Below, in pieces: positions 26,008 to 33,886 of a DNA stretch of 64,000 nucleotides. The position numbers and the translations under genes are program-made. The stretch comes from JBBDMC01 sp963775235 (GTDB taxonomy: Bacteria; Pseudomonadota; Alphaproteobacteria; Rhizobiales; Kaistiaceae), in assembly GCA_963775235.1 (NCBI GenBank), contig CAVZHY010000007.1, positions 1 to 64,000 of the forward strand, read 5' to 3'. How positions within the stretch are numbered: position 1 is the stretch's first letter; each line of letters begins with the position of its first letter. A model generated the notes under the pieces. The model made no database searches and was not told where the DNA came from. It saw nothing but the letters and a program-made list of their open reading frames with translations.

Positions 26008-27930
26008 TCAGGCGCGGCGCGACACCGAAGGCGCCATGGTGCGGCCAAGGGCAGCGAACACGGCGCTCACGATGCCGGTCGCATCGAGGCCGGCCGCAGC
26101 GTACATCTGGTCGGGCTTGCCCTGCGGGATGAAGCGGTCGGGCAAGGTGAGCGTGCGCACTTTCAGGCCGCGATCGAGCGCGCCGGTTTCGGCGAGGTGG
26201 GCGAGCACGTGCGAGGCGAAACCGCCGACTGCCCCTTCCTCGATGGTGACCAGCACCTCGTGCTCACGCGCCAGGCGGTCGATCAGGTCCGTGTCGAGGG
26301 GCTTGGCGAAGCGCGCGTCCGCAACCGTCGTTGGCAGCCCGTAGGTGTCGAGCTCCTCGGCGGCGAGCAGGCATTGGGCCAGCCGGCCACCGAACGAAAG
26401 AAGCGCGATCTTGCCGCCCTCCCGCACCACACGGCCGCGCCCGATGGCGAGCGGTACGCCGCGCTCCGGCATGTCGACGCCGAGGCCTTCGCCGCGTGGA
26501 TAGCGGAACGATGACGGGCGGTCGTCGATCGCCGCCGCGGTCGCGACCATGTGCACCAGATCCGCCTCGTCCGCCGCCGCCATCACCACGAAGCCCGGCA
26601 GGCAGGCAAGGTAGGTGGTGTCAAACGAGCCGGCGTGGGTCGGGCCGTCGGCGCCGACAAGGCCGGCCCGGTCGATGGCAAAGCGCACCGGCAGGCTCTG
26701 GATCGCCACGTCATGGACGACCTGGTCATAGGCGCGCTGCAGGAACGTGGAGTAGATGGCGGCGAACGGCTTGAATCCCTCGGCCGCCAGGCCGGCGGCG
26801 AAAGTGACCGCGTGCTGCTCGGCGATGCCGACGTCGAAGGTGCGATCAGGGAAGGCCCTGGCGAAGAGGTCGAGCCCGGTGCCGGAGGGCATGGCCGCGG
26901 TGATGGCGACGATGCGGCTGTCATCTTCCGCTTCGCGGATGAGGCTTTGGGCGAAAACCCTGGTATAGGAGGGCGCGTTCGAACCGCCCTTGGCCTGCTT
27001 TCCGGTGACCACGTCGAAGGTGGCGACGCCGTGATACTTGTCGTCGGACTCTTCGGCCGGGGCGTAGCCCTTGCCCTTCTTGGTGACCACGTGCAGCAGG
27101 ATCGGCCCGTTTTTCATGGCCTTGACATTGCGCAGCACCGGCAGCAGGTGGTCGAGGTTGTGCCCGTCGATCGGCCCGACGTAGTAGAAGCCGAGCTCCT
27201 CGAACATGGTGCCGCCGGTCCAGAAGCTGCGCAGGAATTCCTCGGTGAGGCGGATTTTTTCCATCACCACCCGCGGCAGCGCTTCGGCGACGCGTTTTCC
27301 CAGTCGCCGCACCTTGCGGTAGGCGCGGCCCGACACCAACCGCGCGAGATAGGCTGACATCGCCCCGACCGGCGGCGCGATCGACATATCGTTGTCGTTG
27401 AGGATGACGATCAGACGCGACTGCAGGTGGCCGGCGTTGTTCATCGCCTCGTAGGCCATGCCCGCCGACATGGCGCCGTCGCCGATGACGGCGATGACGT
27501 TGTTGTTGCCGTGGTCGAGATCGCGTGCCACCGCCATGCCGAGCGCCGCGGAGATCGAGGTCGAGGAATGGGCGGCGCCAAAGGGGTCGTATTCGCTCTC
27601 CGCCCGCCGGGTGAACCCCGACAGGCCGCCGGGCTGGCGGAGCGTGCGGATGCGATCGCGCCGCCCTGTCAGGATCTTGTGCGGATAGGCCTGGTGGCCG
27701 ACGTCCCAGATCAGCCGATCGCGCGGGGTATCGAAGACGTAGTGGAGCGCCACCGTCAGCTCGACCACGCCGAGGCCGGCGCCAAGATGGCCGCCGGTGA
27801 CAGAGACCGCCGATATGGTCTCCTGGCGCAACTCGTCTGCGAGCTGGCGGAGGTCAGTTTCGGGAAGTTTGCGAAGGTCCGCCGGCGATTTGACCCGGTC
27901 GAGAAGTGGCGTCGCGCTGTCGTCGCTCAA
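26008..27930 (-). CDS. dxs: 1-deoxy-D-xylulose-5-phosphate synthase Dxs
   Basis: Thiamine-diphosphate enzyme condensing pyruvate and glyceraldehyde 3-phosphate, first step of the MEP isoprenoid pathway. Motifs: GHLGAGLGVVELTVALHYVF, WDVGHQAYPHKILTGRR, the ThDP/Mg site VIGDGAMSAGMAYEAMNNAG, HVVTKKGKGYAPAE, and DRAGLVGADGPTHAGSFD. Both candidate starts are TTG (27930 or 27996); 27930 (LSDDSATPLLDRV) is preferred because homologues begin there. The natural partner IspH is encoded at 58.3 kb. In relatives xseB immediately precedes dxs; here it is separated by an ABC importer on the opposite strand. Confidence 0.94.
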   Translation of the reverse strand: MSDDSATPLLDRVKSPADLRKLPETDLRQLADELRQETISAVSVTGGHLGAGLGVVELTVALHYVFDTPRDRLIWDVGHQAYPHKILTGRRDRIRTLRQPGGLSGFTRRAESEYDPFGAAHSSTSISAALGMAVARDLDHGNNNVIAVIGDGAMSAGMAYEAMNNAGHLQSRLIVILNDNDMSIAPPVGAMSAYLARLVSGRAYRKVRRLGKRVAEALPRVVMEKIRLTEEFLRSFWTGGTMFEELGFYYVGPIDGHNLDHLLPVLRNVKAMKNGPILLHVVTKKGKGYAPAEESDDKYHGVATFDVVTGKQAKGGSNAPSYTRVFAQSLIREAEDDSRIVAITAAMPSGTGLDLFARAFPDRTFDVGIAEQHAVTFAAGLAAEGFKPFAAIYSTFLQRAYDQVVHDVAIQSLPVRFAIDRAGLVGADGPTHAGSFDTTYLACLPGFVVMAAADEADLVHMVATAAAIDDRPSSFRYPRGEGLGVDMPERGVPLAIGRGRVVREGGKIALLSFGGRLAQCLLAAEELDTYGLPTTVADARFAKPLDTDLIDRLAREHEVLVTIEEGAVGGFASHVLAHLAETGALDRGLKVRTLTLPDRFIPQGKPDQMYAAAGLDATGIVSAVFAALGRTMAPSVSRRA

Positions 27931-28129
27931 GTCATCGATTCCGCTGGGGGAGGCGCGTGCCGGCACCCTCGCACGGCCTGTCTGGCAGCGCAACAAGTGG
28001 GTTTTGTGGCGGCTGCAGAAACGTTAATCCGTGCTACGTCTCACGCAAATCCGACGGGATTGCCCTTGCTGACGCGCCAAAGTAGGGTCTGCGACGCGTT
28101 TCCACCCTGGGGCGGTCAATCGATACGGC

Positions 28130-29677
28130 ATGTCGGATTCAACGGGCACTGCCGCGCCGCCGCTGCTCGAGGCGCAACACCTCTCCAAGTCGTTCGGCCC
28201 CGTCGAGGTGCTGAGCGGCGTTTCGCTTACGCTGCAGCCTGGCGAGGTGCATGCCGTCGTCGGTGAGAACGGCGCCGGCAAATCGACCCTGATGAAGATC
28301 CTCGCGGGGCATCTGCCGCCGACGAAGGGCACGGTTCTGTTCGACGGCGAGGCGGTGGCCTTCACCGGCCCGGTCGATGCCGAGCGTCGCGGCATCGTGC
28401 TGGTCCACCAGGAGATCCTGCTCGCCCCGCATCTGACGGTCGCCCAGAACATCTTCATGGGGCGCGAGATCAGGCGCGGCATCGTCGTCGACGATCGGTC
28501 GATGAACCGGCAGGCGAGGGACGTGATCCACGGGCTCGGCGCCGACATCGATCCGACGGCGACGGTCTCGCAGCTCTCCATCGCGCAGCGCCAGCTCGTC
28601 CAGATCGCGCGCGCCCTCAACGTTCCGCACCGGGTCGTCATCTTCGACGAGCCGACGGCCTCGCTGACGCCTTTCGAGACCGAGGCGGTTCTCAAGGTCA
28701 TCCGCGACCTGCGCTCCAGGGGTACTCCGGTGCTCTATATCTCGCACCGGTTACCCGAGGTGGCCGCCGTCGCCGACCGCGTGACGATCCTGCGGGACGG
28801 CCATCTGATCGCGACGCGGCGCGCCGCCGAGCTGACGCCGATGGAAATGGCGCGTTTGATGGTCGGGCGCGACATGTCGCATCTCTATCCGGACCGCGCC
28901 CCGGACGCTGCCGGGGATGCAGTGCTTGAGGTCGGCCACCTCAGCGTGCCCGGCTTCGCCACGGACGCCTCATTTAGCGTCAGGCGTGGCGAAATCCTCG
29001 GTTTCGCCGGTCTCGTCGGCGCCGGGCGCACGGAACTGCTCGAGGGCGTGGTCGGCCTCCGGCCGCATCGGGGCGACATCCGGTTGAAGGGCGCGCAGGT
29101 TTCGTTTCACACCGTACGCGACAGCATGCACGAGGGGATCGTGTACCTGAGCGAGGATCGCAAGGGCAAAGGCCTGCTGCTGACGCGCGACCTGACCACC
29201 AACCTGACCCTCGCCGCGCTTTCTCATTTTGCCCGCGGACCGGTTCTCGACCGCGGCAGGGAGGACGGCGCCCTCGACGGTGCGATCGCCGAATTCGATA
29301 TCCGCGCCCCGCGCAAGGACATGCTGGCCGGCCAGCTTTCCGGCGGCAACCAGCAGAAGCTGCTGGTCGCCAAGATGATGCTGCTCGAACCGGAGATCAT
29401 CATCATTGACGAGCCGACGCGGGGCATCGACATCGGCACCAAGCAGCAGATCTACAGGTTCATCACTGAGCTCGCCGCCAGGGGCAAGGCGATCGTCCTG
29501 ATCTCCTCGGAGATGCAGGAACTGATCGGCATCTGCCACCGCGTCCTGGTGATGCGCAACGGCCGCATCGTCGGCGAGGTGTCGGGCGAGCGGATGACGG
29601 AGCAGGACATCGTGGTCTACGCGACCGGCGTGACCAGCGAGGAGGCGGCGAGGGTGACCGCGACGGGAGGAACATGA
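28130..29677 (+). CDS. Sugar ABC transporter ATPase (RbsA/MglA type)
   Basis: Tandem ABC ATPase of carbohydrate uptake systems, 515 residues. The first domain has Walker A GENGAGKSTLMKIL, the signature in SQLSIAQRQLVQIA, and Walker B VVIFDEPTASLTP. The second domain (from about 270) has a weak Walker A, GFAGLVGAGRTELLEG, as usual in the family, then YLSEDRKGKGLLL, LSGGNQQKLLVAKMML and IIIDEPTRGIDIGTK. The next gene overlaps it by 4 bases (ATGA). Likely regulated in the region 28020-28129, where no clear operator is visible. The sugar is unknown. Confidence 0.92.
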   Translation: MSDSTGTAAPPLLEAQHLSKSFGPVEVLSGVSLTLQPGEVHAVVGENGAGKSTLMKILAGHLPPTKGTVLFDGEAVAFTGPVDAERRGIVLVHQEILLAPHLTVAQNIFMGREIRRGIVVDDRSMNRQARDVIHGLGADIDPTATVSQLSIAQRQLVQIARALNVPHRVVIFDEPTASLTPFETEAVLKVIRDLRSRGTPVLYISHRLPEVAAVADRVTILRDGHLIATRRAAELTPMEMARLMVGRDMSHLYPDRAPDAAGDAVLEVGHLSVPGFATDASFSVRRGEILGFAGLVGAGRTELLEGVVGLRPHRGDIRLKGAQVSFHTVRDSMHEGIVYLSEDRKGKGLLLTRDLTTNLTLAALSHFARGPVLDRGREDGALDGAIAEFDIRAPRKDMLAGQLSGGNQQKLLVAKMMLLEPEIIIIDEPTRGIDIGTKQQIYRFITELAARGKAIVLISSEMQELIGICHRVLVMRNGRIVGEVSGERMTEQDIVVYATGVTSEEAARVTATGGT

Positions 29678-30684
29678 CGGACACCGCGACCGGAGCCCGA
29701 CCGGGCTGGAGGGCCGCCAGCCGATTGAAATTGAACATGGCGGCGCTGGCGCCGTTCATAGCGCTGGCGCTGTTGCTCGTCGTGGGCACCTTCGCCAACG
29801 CCAACTTTCTGACCGTCGGCAACCTGGTCAATGTGCTGACCCGCAGCGCCTTTATCGCCATCGTGGCCGTCGGCGCGACGTTTGTCATTTCGGGCGGGGG
29901 GCTCGATCTGTCGGTCGGTGCGATGACCGCATTCGTCGCGAGCCTCATGATCATGTTCATGAACGGCGGCTCGATCGCGAGCCCTTATCTGATGCTGATC
30001 GCGGCCATGGCGCTGGCGATCGCACTCGGCGCCGCCTGCGGTCTCGCCAACGGTCTCATCGTCACCGTCGGACGGATCGAGCCATTCATCGCCACCCTCG
30101 GCACGATGGGCATTTTCCGCGGCCTCACCACATGGCTGTCGCAGGGCGGCGCGATAACGCTTCGCTCGGCCGATATCCAGACGATCTACCGCCCGGCCTA
30201 TTTCGGCTCGGTCCTCGACATCCCCATTCCGATCATCGTCATCTTCGCGACGGCCGCCGTCGGCGCGTTCATCTTCTACCGCACCCCTTACGGCCGGCAC
30301 GTGATCGCGGTCGGTTCGAACGAGGACGTTGCCCGCTACTCGGGCATCCCGGTTAACCGGGTCCGCACCATCACGTACGCCATCCAGGGCCTGTGCGTGG
30401 CGATCGCGGTGCTGCTCTACGTGCCGCGCCTCGGGTCGACGTCGGCGACCACGGGGCTGCTGTGGGAGTTGCAGGCGATCACCGCCGTGGTGGTCGGCGG
30501 CACGGCCCTGCGCGGCGGCGTCGGCCGCATCTGGGGCACGATCTGCGGGGCGTTCATCCTTGAGATCGTTGGGAATATCATGCTACTTTCCAACTTCGTG
30601 AGCGAGTATCTGATCGGCGCCATCCAGGGTGCGATCATCATCATCGCGATGCTCGTTCAACGCTCCTTGATGCGTCGAAACTGA
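29674..30684 (+). CDS. Sugar ABC transporter permease (RbsC type)
   Basis: A 336-residue inner-membrane permease with 8-10 hydrophobic segments. The BPD_transp_2 family hallmarks are visible: NVLTRSAFIAIVAVGATFVISGGGLDLSVGAM near residues 50-85, GLANGLIVTVGRIEPFIATLGTM, and the coupling segment RTPYGRHVIAVGSNEDVARYSGI with the later ITAVVVGGTALRGGVGRIWGT. The start overlaps the ATPase gene by 4 bases, so the two subunits are made in balance. Substrate range as for the binding protein. Confidence 0.92.
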   Translation: MTDTATGARPGWRAASRLKLNMAALAPFIALALLLVVGTFANANFLTVGNLVNVLTRSAFIAIVAVGATFVISGGGLDLSVGAMTAFVASLMIMFMNGGSIASPYLMLIAAMALAIALGAACGLANGLIVTVGRIEPFIATLGTMGIFRGLTTWLSQGGAITLRSADIQTIYRPAYFGSVLDIPIPIIVIFATAAVGAFIFYRTPYGRHVIAVGSNEDVARYSGIPVNRVRTITYAIQGLCVAIAVLLYVPRLGSTSATTGLLWELQAITAVVVGGTALRGGVGRIWGTICGAFILEIVGNIMLLSNFVSEYLIGAIQGAIIIIAMLVQRSLMRRN

Positions 30685-30749
30685 ATTCACCGGGTCAAAA
30701 GGGTCGCCCGGTCGCAGTCGAAATCGGCCCAGCACACGTGGGAGGAAAC

Positions 30750-31694
30750 ATGCGTAAGGCAATGATGGGTATGGCGGTCGCCATGGCCGCCCTGATGGGC
30801 GTTGCGCACGCCGCCGACAAGAAGACCATTGGTGTCTCTATCCCGGCCGCCGATCACGGCTGGACGGCCGGCGTCGTGTTCCATGCCAACCGGGTCGCCA
30901 AGCTGCTGATGGCCGAGCACCCCGGCCTGAACGTGATCGTCAAGACCTCGCCGGATGCCGCCACCCAGGCGAATGCACTGGAGGACCTCTCGACCCAGGG
31001 CATGGACGCACTGGTGATCCTGCCGTCCGACCCGGACCCCCTCGTCAACGCCATCAAGCAGGTGAAGTCGAAGGGAACGTTCGTCACCCTGGTCGACCGC
31101 TCCCCGTCCAACAACGACACCTCGGTGCGTGACCTCTACGTCGCCGGCAACAACCCGGCGCTCGGCGCCGTGGCCGGCGACTACATCAAGGCGCACAGCC
31201 CGGACGCACAGGTGGTCGTCATCCGCGGCCTGCCGATCCCGATCGACCAGCAACGTCAGGACGGCTTCGACGCGGCCATCAAGGGCTCCAACGTCAAGGT
31301 GCTTGAGAAGCAGTTCGGCAACTGGAACCGCGACGACGCCTTCAAGGTCATGCAGGACTACCTGACCAAGTATCCGAAGATCGACGTCGTGTGGTGCCAG
31401 GACGACGACATGGCCGTCGGCGTGCTTCAGGCAATCGACCAGGCCAAGCGGACGGACATCCAGTACATCATCGCCGGCGCCGGCATGAAGGAGATGGTCA
31501 AGAAGGTGATGGACGGCGACAAGATGGTCCCGGTCGACGTCGCCTATCCGCCGTCAATGGTCGGCACCGCGCTGGAGCTGACCGCCGCAAACCTCTACGA
31601 CCAGGTGCCGGTCCGCGGCTCGTTCATCCTCGACGCCACGCTGATCACCAAGGACAACGCGAACGAATGGTACTTCCCGGATTCGCCATTCTAG
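30750..31694 (+). CDS. Sugar ABC transporter substrate-binding protein
   Basis: Periplasmic solute-binding protein of the ribose/galactose (Peripla_BP_4) fold, 314 residues. A signal peptide (AMMGMAVAMAALMGVAHA) precedes KKTIGVSIPAADHGWTAGVVFHAN, ANALEDLSTQGMDALVILPSDPDPL and VVWCQDDDMAVGVLQAI, which follow the family layout. The ATG at 30750 follows GGAGGA at 30741. The ligand could be a pentose, polyol or inositol; the sequence does not decide. It is the last gene of the importer and ends with a strong terminator 27 bases later. Confidence 0.9.
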   Translation: MRKAMMGMAVAMAALMGVAHAADKKTIGVSIPAADHGWTAGVVFHANRVAKLLMAEHPGLNVIVKTSPDAATQANALEDLSTQGMDALVILPSDPDPLVNAIKQVKSKGTFVTLVDRSPSNNDTSVRDLYVAGNNPALGAVAGDYIKAHSPDAQVVVIRGLPIPIDQQRQDGFDAAIKGSNVKVLEKQFGNWNRDDAFKVMQDYLTKYPKIDVVWCQDDDMAVGVLQAIDQAKRTDIQYIIAGAGMKEMVKKVMDGDKMVPVDVAYPPSMVGTALELTAANLYDQVPVRGSFILDATLITKDNANEWYFPDSPF

Positions 31695-31720
31695 GGCGGC
31701 CTGGAGTACCAACATGGAAA

Positions 31721-31746
31721 TGGGGCGCTTCGGCGCCCCATTTTTT
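31721..31746 (+). terminator. Rho-independent terminator of the sugar importer
   Basis: TGGGGCGC at 31721 pairs with GCGCCCCA, with a TTCG tetraloop, followed at once by TTTTTT. It is the cleanest intrinsic terminator in the window and sits 27 bases after the stop of the binding-protein gene. Confidence 0.9.
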
Positions 31747-31751
31747 GGTGG

Positions 31752-31794
31752 CTGGAGCGATTTCGCTTTTCTCTGAGTGGCGAAATCGTCCCAG
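31752..31794. repeat. Imperfect inverted repeat
   Basis: CTGGAGCGATTTCGC (31752-31766) and GCGAAATCGTCCCAG (31780-31794) are complementary at 13 of 15 positions around a 13-base loop. It lies between the importer terminator and copy 3 of the dispersed palindrome and may be a separate intergenic element. Confidence 0.6.
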
Positions 31795-31808
31795 CTCATT
31801 TGTTTCTC

Positions 31809-31851
31809 CGCAATTCCGGACCGGTTCCCCCTCTTCCTGGAATTGCTCTAG
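31809..31851. repeat. Dispersed palindromic repeat, copy 3
   Basis: CGCAATTCCGGACCGG...TTCCTGGAATTGCTCTAG, a 43-base copy that lacks part of the inner arm found in copies 1 and 2. The GCAATTCC/GGAATTGC stem is perfect. It supplies the TAG stop of xseB on the minus strand (31848-31850). Confidence 0.8.
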
Positions 31852-32111
31852 AACGGCACGTCGCCGTCGAGCGGATCGATGCCTTCCGGCGTGCCATCGG
31901 CGCCGATCCTGATCTTCTCAACCCGGGCCTCGGCCTGTTTCAAGAGCGTGTCGCAGTGCCTTCTCAGCGCATCGCCGCGCTCGTAGATGGCGATCGATTC
32001 GGCCAGCGGCACCTCGCCGCGCTCCAGCCGGGTGACGATCTGCTCGAGTTCCGCCAGCGCCTTCTCGAAGCTCAACTCTTCGACGGCGGTGGGCAGCATC
32101 TCATCGGGCAT
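31848..32111 (-). CDS. xseB: Exodeoxyribonuclease VII small subunit XseB
   Basis: Small subunit of the nuclease that degrades single-stranded DNA from both ends. The helical-hairpin family motif is complete: LSFEKALAELEQIVTRLERGEVPLAESIAIYERGDALRRHCDTLLKQAEARVEKI. 87 residues from the ATG at 32111, preferred because AGGA lies about 8 bases upstream; an ATG five codons earlier is possible. It follows the HDAC gene by 24 bases. The stop codon is contributed by a dispersed repeat. No xseA is in this window. Confidence 0.9.
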   Translation of the reverse strand: MPDEMLPTAVEELSFEKALAELEQIVTRLERGEVPLAESIAIYERGDALRRHCDTLLKQAEARVEKIRIGADGTPEGIDPLDGDVPF

Positions 32112-32135
32112 GGCAGTAGTCCTCATCGCGGCGGT

Positions 32136-33063
32136 TCACGCCTTCATCAGTTCGGCAACGTGGGCGGCGACGGAGTCGGCAAGGCCGGTGAGATCATACC
32201 CGCCTTCGAGCAGGCTGACGATGCGCCCGCTGCAGTGACGTTCCGCGACGCCCATGACCGCGGCGGTCGCCCAGGCGAAATCGGCCTCGGTCAGGTTCAA
32301 CTCCGCCAGCGGATCGCGCATGTGTGCATCGAACCCGGCGGAGATGACAATGAGATCGGGAGCGAACGCGTCGACGGCCGGCAGCACTTTCTGCTCGAAT
32401 GCCCGCCGGAACTCGCTGCCGCCGTCGCCGGGGGAAAGGGGCACGTTGACGATGTTGCCGACGCCGGTCTCCGATGGTGCGCCGGTGCCGGGATAGGCCG
32501 GCATCTGGTGGGTCGAGCAGTAAAGAATGGTCGGGTCGGTCTCCACGAGGTCCTGCGTGCCGTTACCGTGGTGCACGTCCCAGTCGACGATCGCGACCTT
32601 GCCGGCCCCGCGCTGGCGCCGGGCGTAACGGGTGGCGATCACCGCATTGTTGAACAGGCAGAAGCCCATGCAGCGGTCGGCCAGCGCGTGGTGGCCGGGC
32701 GGTCTGACGGCCAGGAAGGCGTTGGCGACGCGGCCGCTCATCACCTCGTCGACGCCGAGGCAGGCAGCGCCCGCCGCGTGACAGGCGACGGTGAAGCTCT
32801 CGGCCGAAACGTAGGTATCCATCTCGATCTGGCGGATGCCCGCCGGCGGGCGCCACGGTGCGAATCTCGTCGATGTAGGCATCGGTATGGACCAGCGCGA
32901 TCGTGCTCGTCTCTGCAAGCGGTGCGGGCTTGCGCACGAGACCGGCAAAACGCGGGTCGGCAAGCGCCTCGGCGATGGCGCGCAGCCGGTCGGGTCGTTC
33001 GGGATGCCCGCTTGGCACGAGGTGCTCCAGAAAGATCGGGTCCTCCACAAGCAGAGTCGTCAA
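32136..33063 (-). CDS. Histone deacetylase family (acetoin-utilization/APAH-like) protein (frameshifted)
   Basis: Zinc deacetylase fold (class II HDAC-like) probably acting on acetylated amines or proteins. It starts at TTG 33063 behind AGGAGG with LTTLLVEDPIFLEHLVPSGHPERPDRL, keeps HTDAYIDEI, then loses frame near 32846 in a CGCCGGCGGGCGCC tract. The other frame continues IRQIEMDTYVSAESF, the catalytic RPPGHHA, VDWDVHHGNGTQ (zinc Asp/His), SAGFDAHMRDP and SLLEGGYD. Restoring one base gives about 308 residues, normal for the group. All metal ligands are present. It is part of the HDAC-xseB arrangement widespread in Hyphomicrobiales. Confidence 0.85.
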
Positions 33064-33091
33064 AAGTCCTCCTGACCGCGCCCGTCGCGCA

Positions 33092-33841
33092 TCAGCGCTT
33101 TCCCTCCAGATAGGCATTGAGCGCGTCGCGCGCAGCCGGCGATCGCAACAATTCGGCGAATCCTGCAGCTTCCTGATCGATGCGCGCCACCACTTCACGG
33201 CGATCGCCGCGCATGAGCCGCCGCGCCATCCGCACCGCCTCCTGCGGCATGGCCGCAAGCGCCTGTGCCGCCGCCTGGCCAGCGGCTTCGACCTCGCCGG
33301 CCGAGACAACGCGATTGACGAGGCCGGCCTGCAGCGCCCGCTGCGCGTCGAACTGCTCACCCATCACCAGCAGCCCGAAGGCGTGGTGATAGCCCATGAG
33401 GCGCGGGGCCAGAAGGGTCGCCGCGGCCTCCGGCGGCAGGCCCTGCTCGGCGAAGCCGGCCGCAAACACCGACCACTCGCTGGCAATTACGTAGTCGCAG
33501 TGGAGGAGGAGCGTTGTGCCGATGCCGGCGGCGAGGCCGTCGACGGACGCAACCACCGGCTTGTCGACGGTGGCGATCGTCTTCAACAGGCGGAGTACAC
33601 TCTCGCTCACGACGGAGCGTTCGGCGGCGGCGGCGATCTCGCCCGCGTCGTGGCCGGTGGTGAAGATGCCCGGCCCGCCGGCGAGCAGGATCGCACGCAC
33701 CCGCGAACTGCTTTCCGCGAACGAAATCAGATCCGCGGCGGTTTCGCACATCGCCGCGGTCAGGGCATTCTCCGCTTCGATGCGGTCGAAGCGGATCATC
33801 TGCACCCCCTCGGTGACCTCGCCGATCACATGATCGTCCAT
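33092..33841 (-). CDS. Enoyl-CoA hydratase/isomerase family protein
   Basis: Crotonase-fold enzyme of 249 residues. The oxyanion-hole motifs are recognisable: AILLAGGPGIFTTGHDAGEIA and VDGLAAGIGTTLLLHCDYVIASEWSVFAAGFAEQGLPPEA. The residue positions of the two catalytic glutamates of classical hydratases cannot be confirmed from sequence alone, so isomerase or thioesterase function is possible. It sits 45 bases downstream of an acyl-CoA dehydrogenase and 28 bases before the HDAC gene on the same strand, consistent with fatty-acyl-CoA turnover. Confidence 0.85.
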   Translation of the reverse strand: MDDHVIGEVTEGVQMIRFDRIEAENALTAAMCETAADLISFAESSSRVRAILLAGGPGIFTTGHDAGEIAAAAERSVVSESVLRLLKTIATVDKPVVASVDGLAAGIGTTLLLHCDYVIASEWSVFAAGFAEQGLPPEAAATLLAPRLMGYHHAFGLLVMGEQFDAQRALQAGLVNRVVSAGEVEAAGQAAAQALAAMPQEAVRMARRLMRGDRREVVARIDQEAAGFAELLRSPAARDALNAYLEGKR

Positions 33842-33886
33842 GCCCTTCCCCCTTGTCGCCGCTCCCCCGGCATGACCCGCCCGGCA

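Noticed and set aside
28029..28129. Operator and promoter for the sugar importer
   Set aside because: Candidate boxes (TTGCCC...TAGGGT) were too weak and no inverted repeat supports a regulator site.
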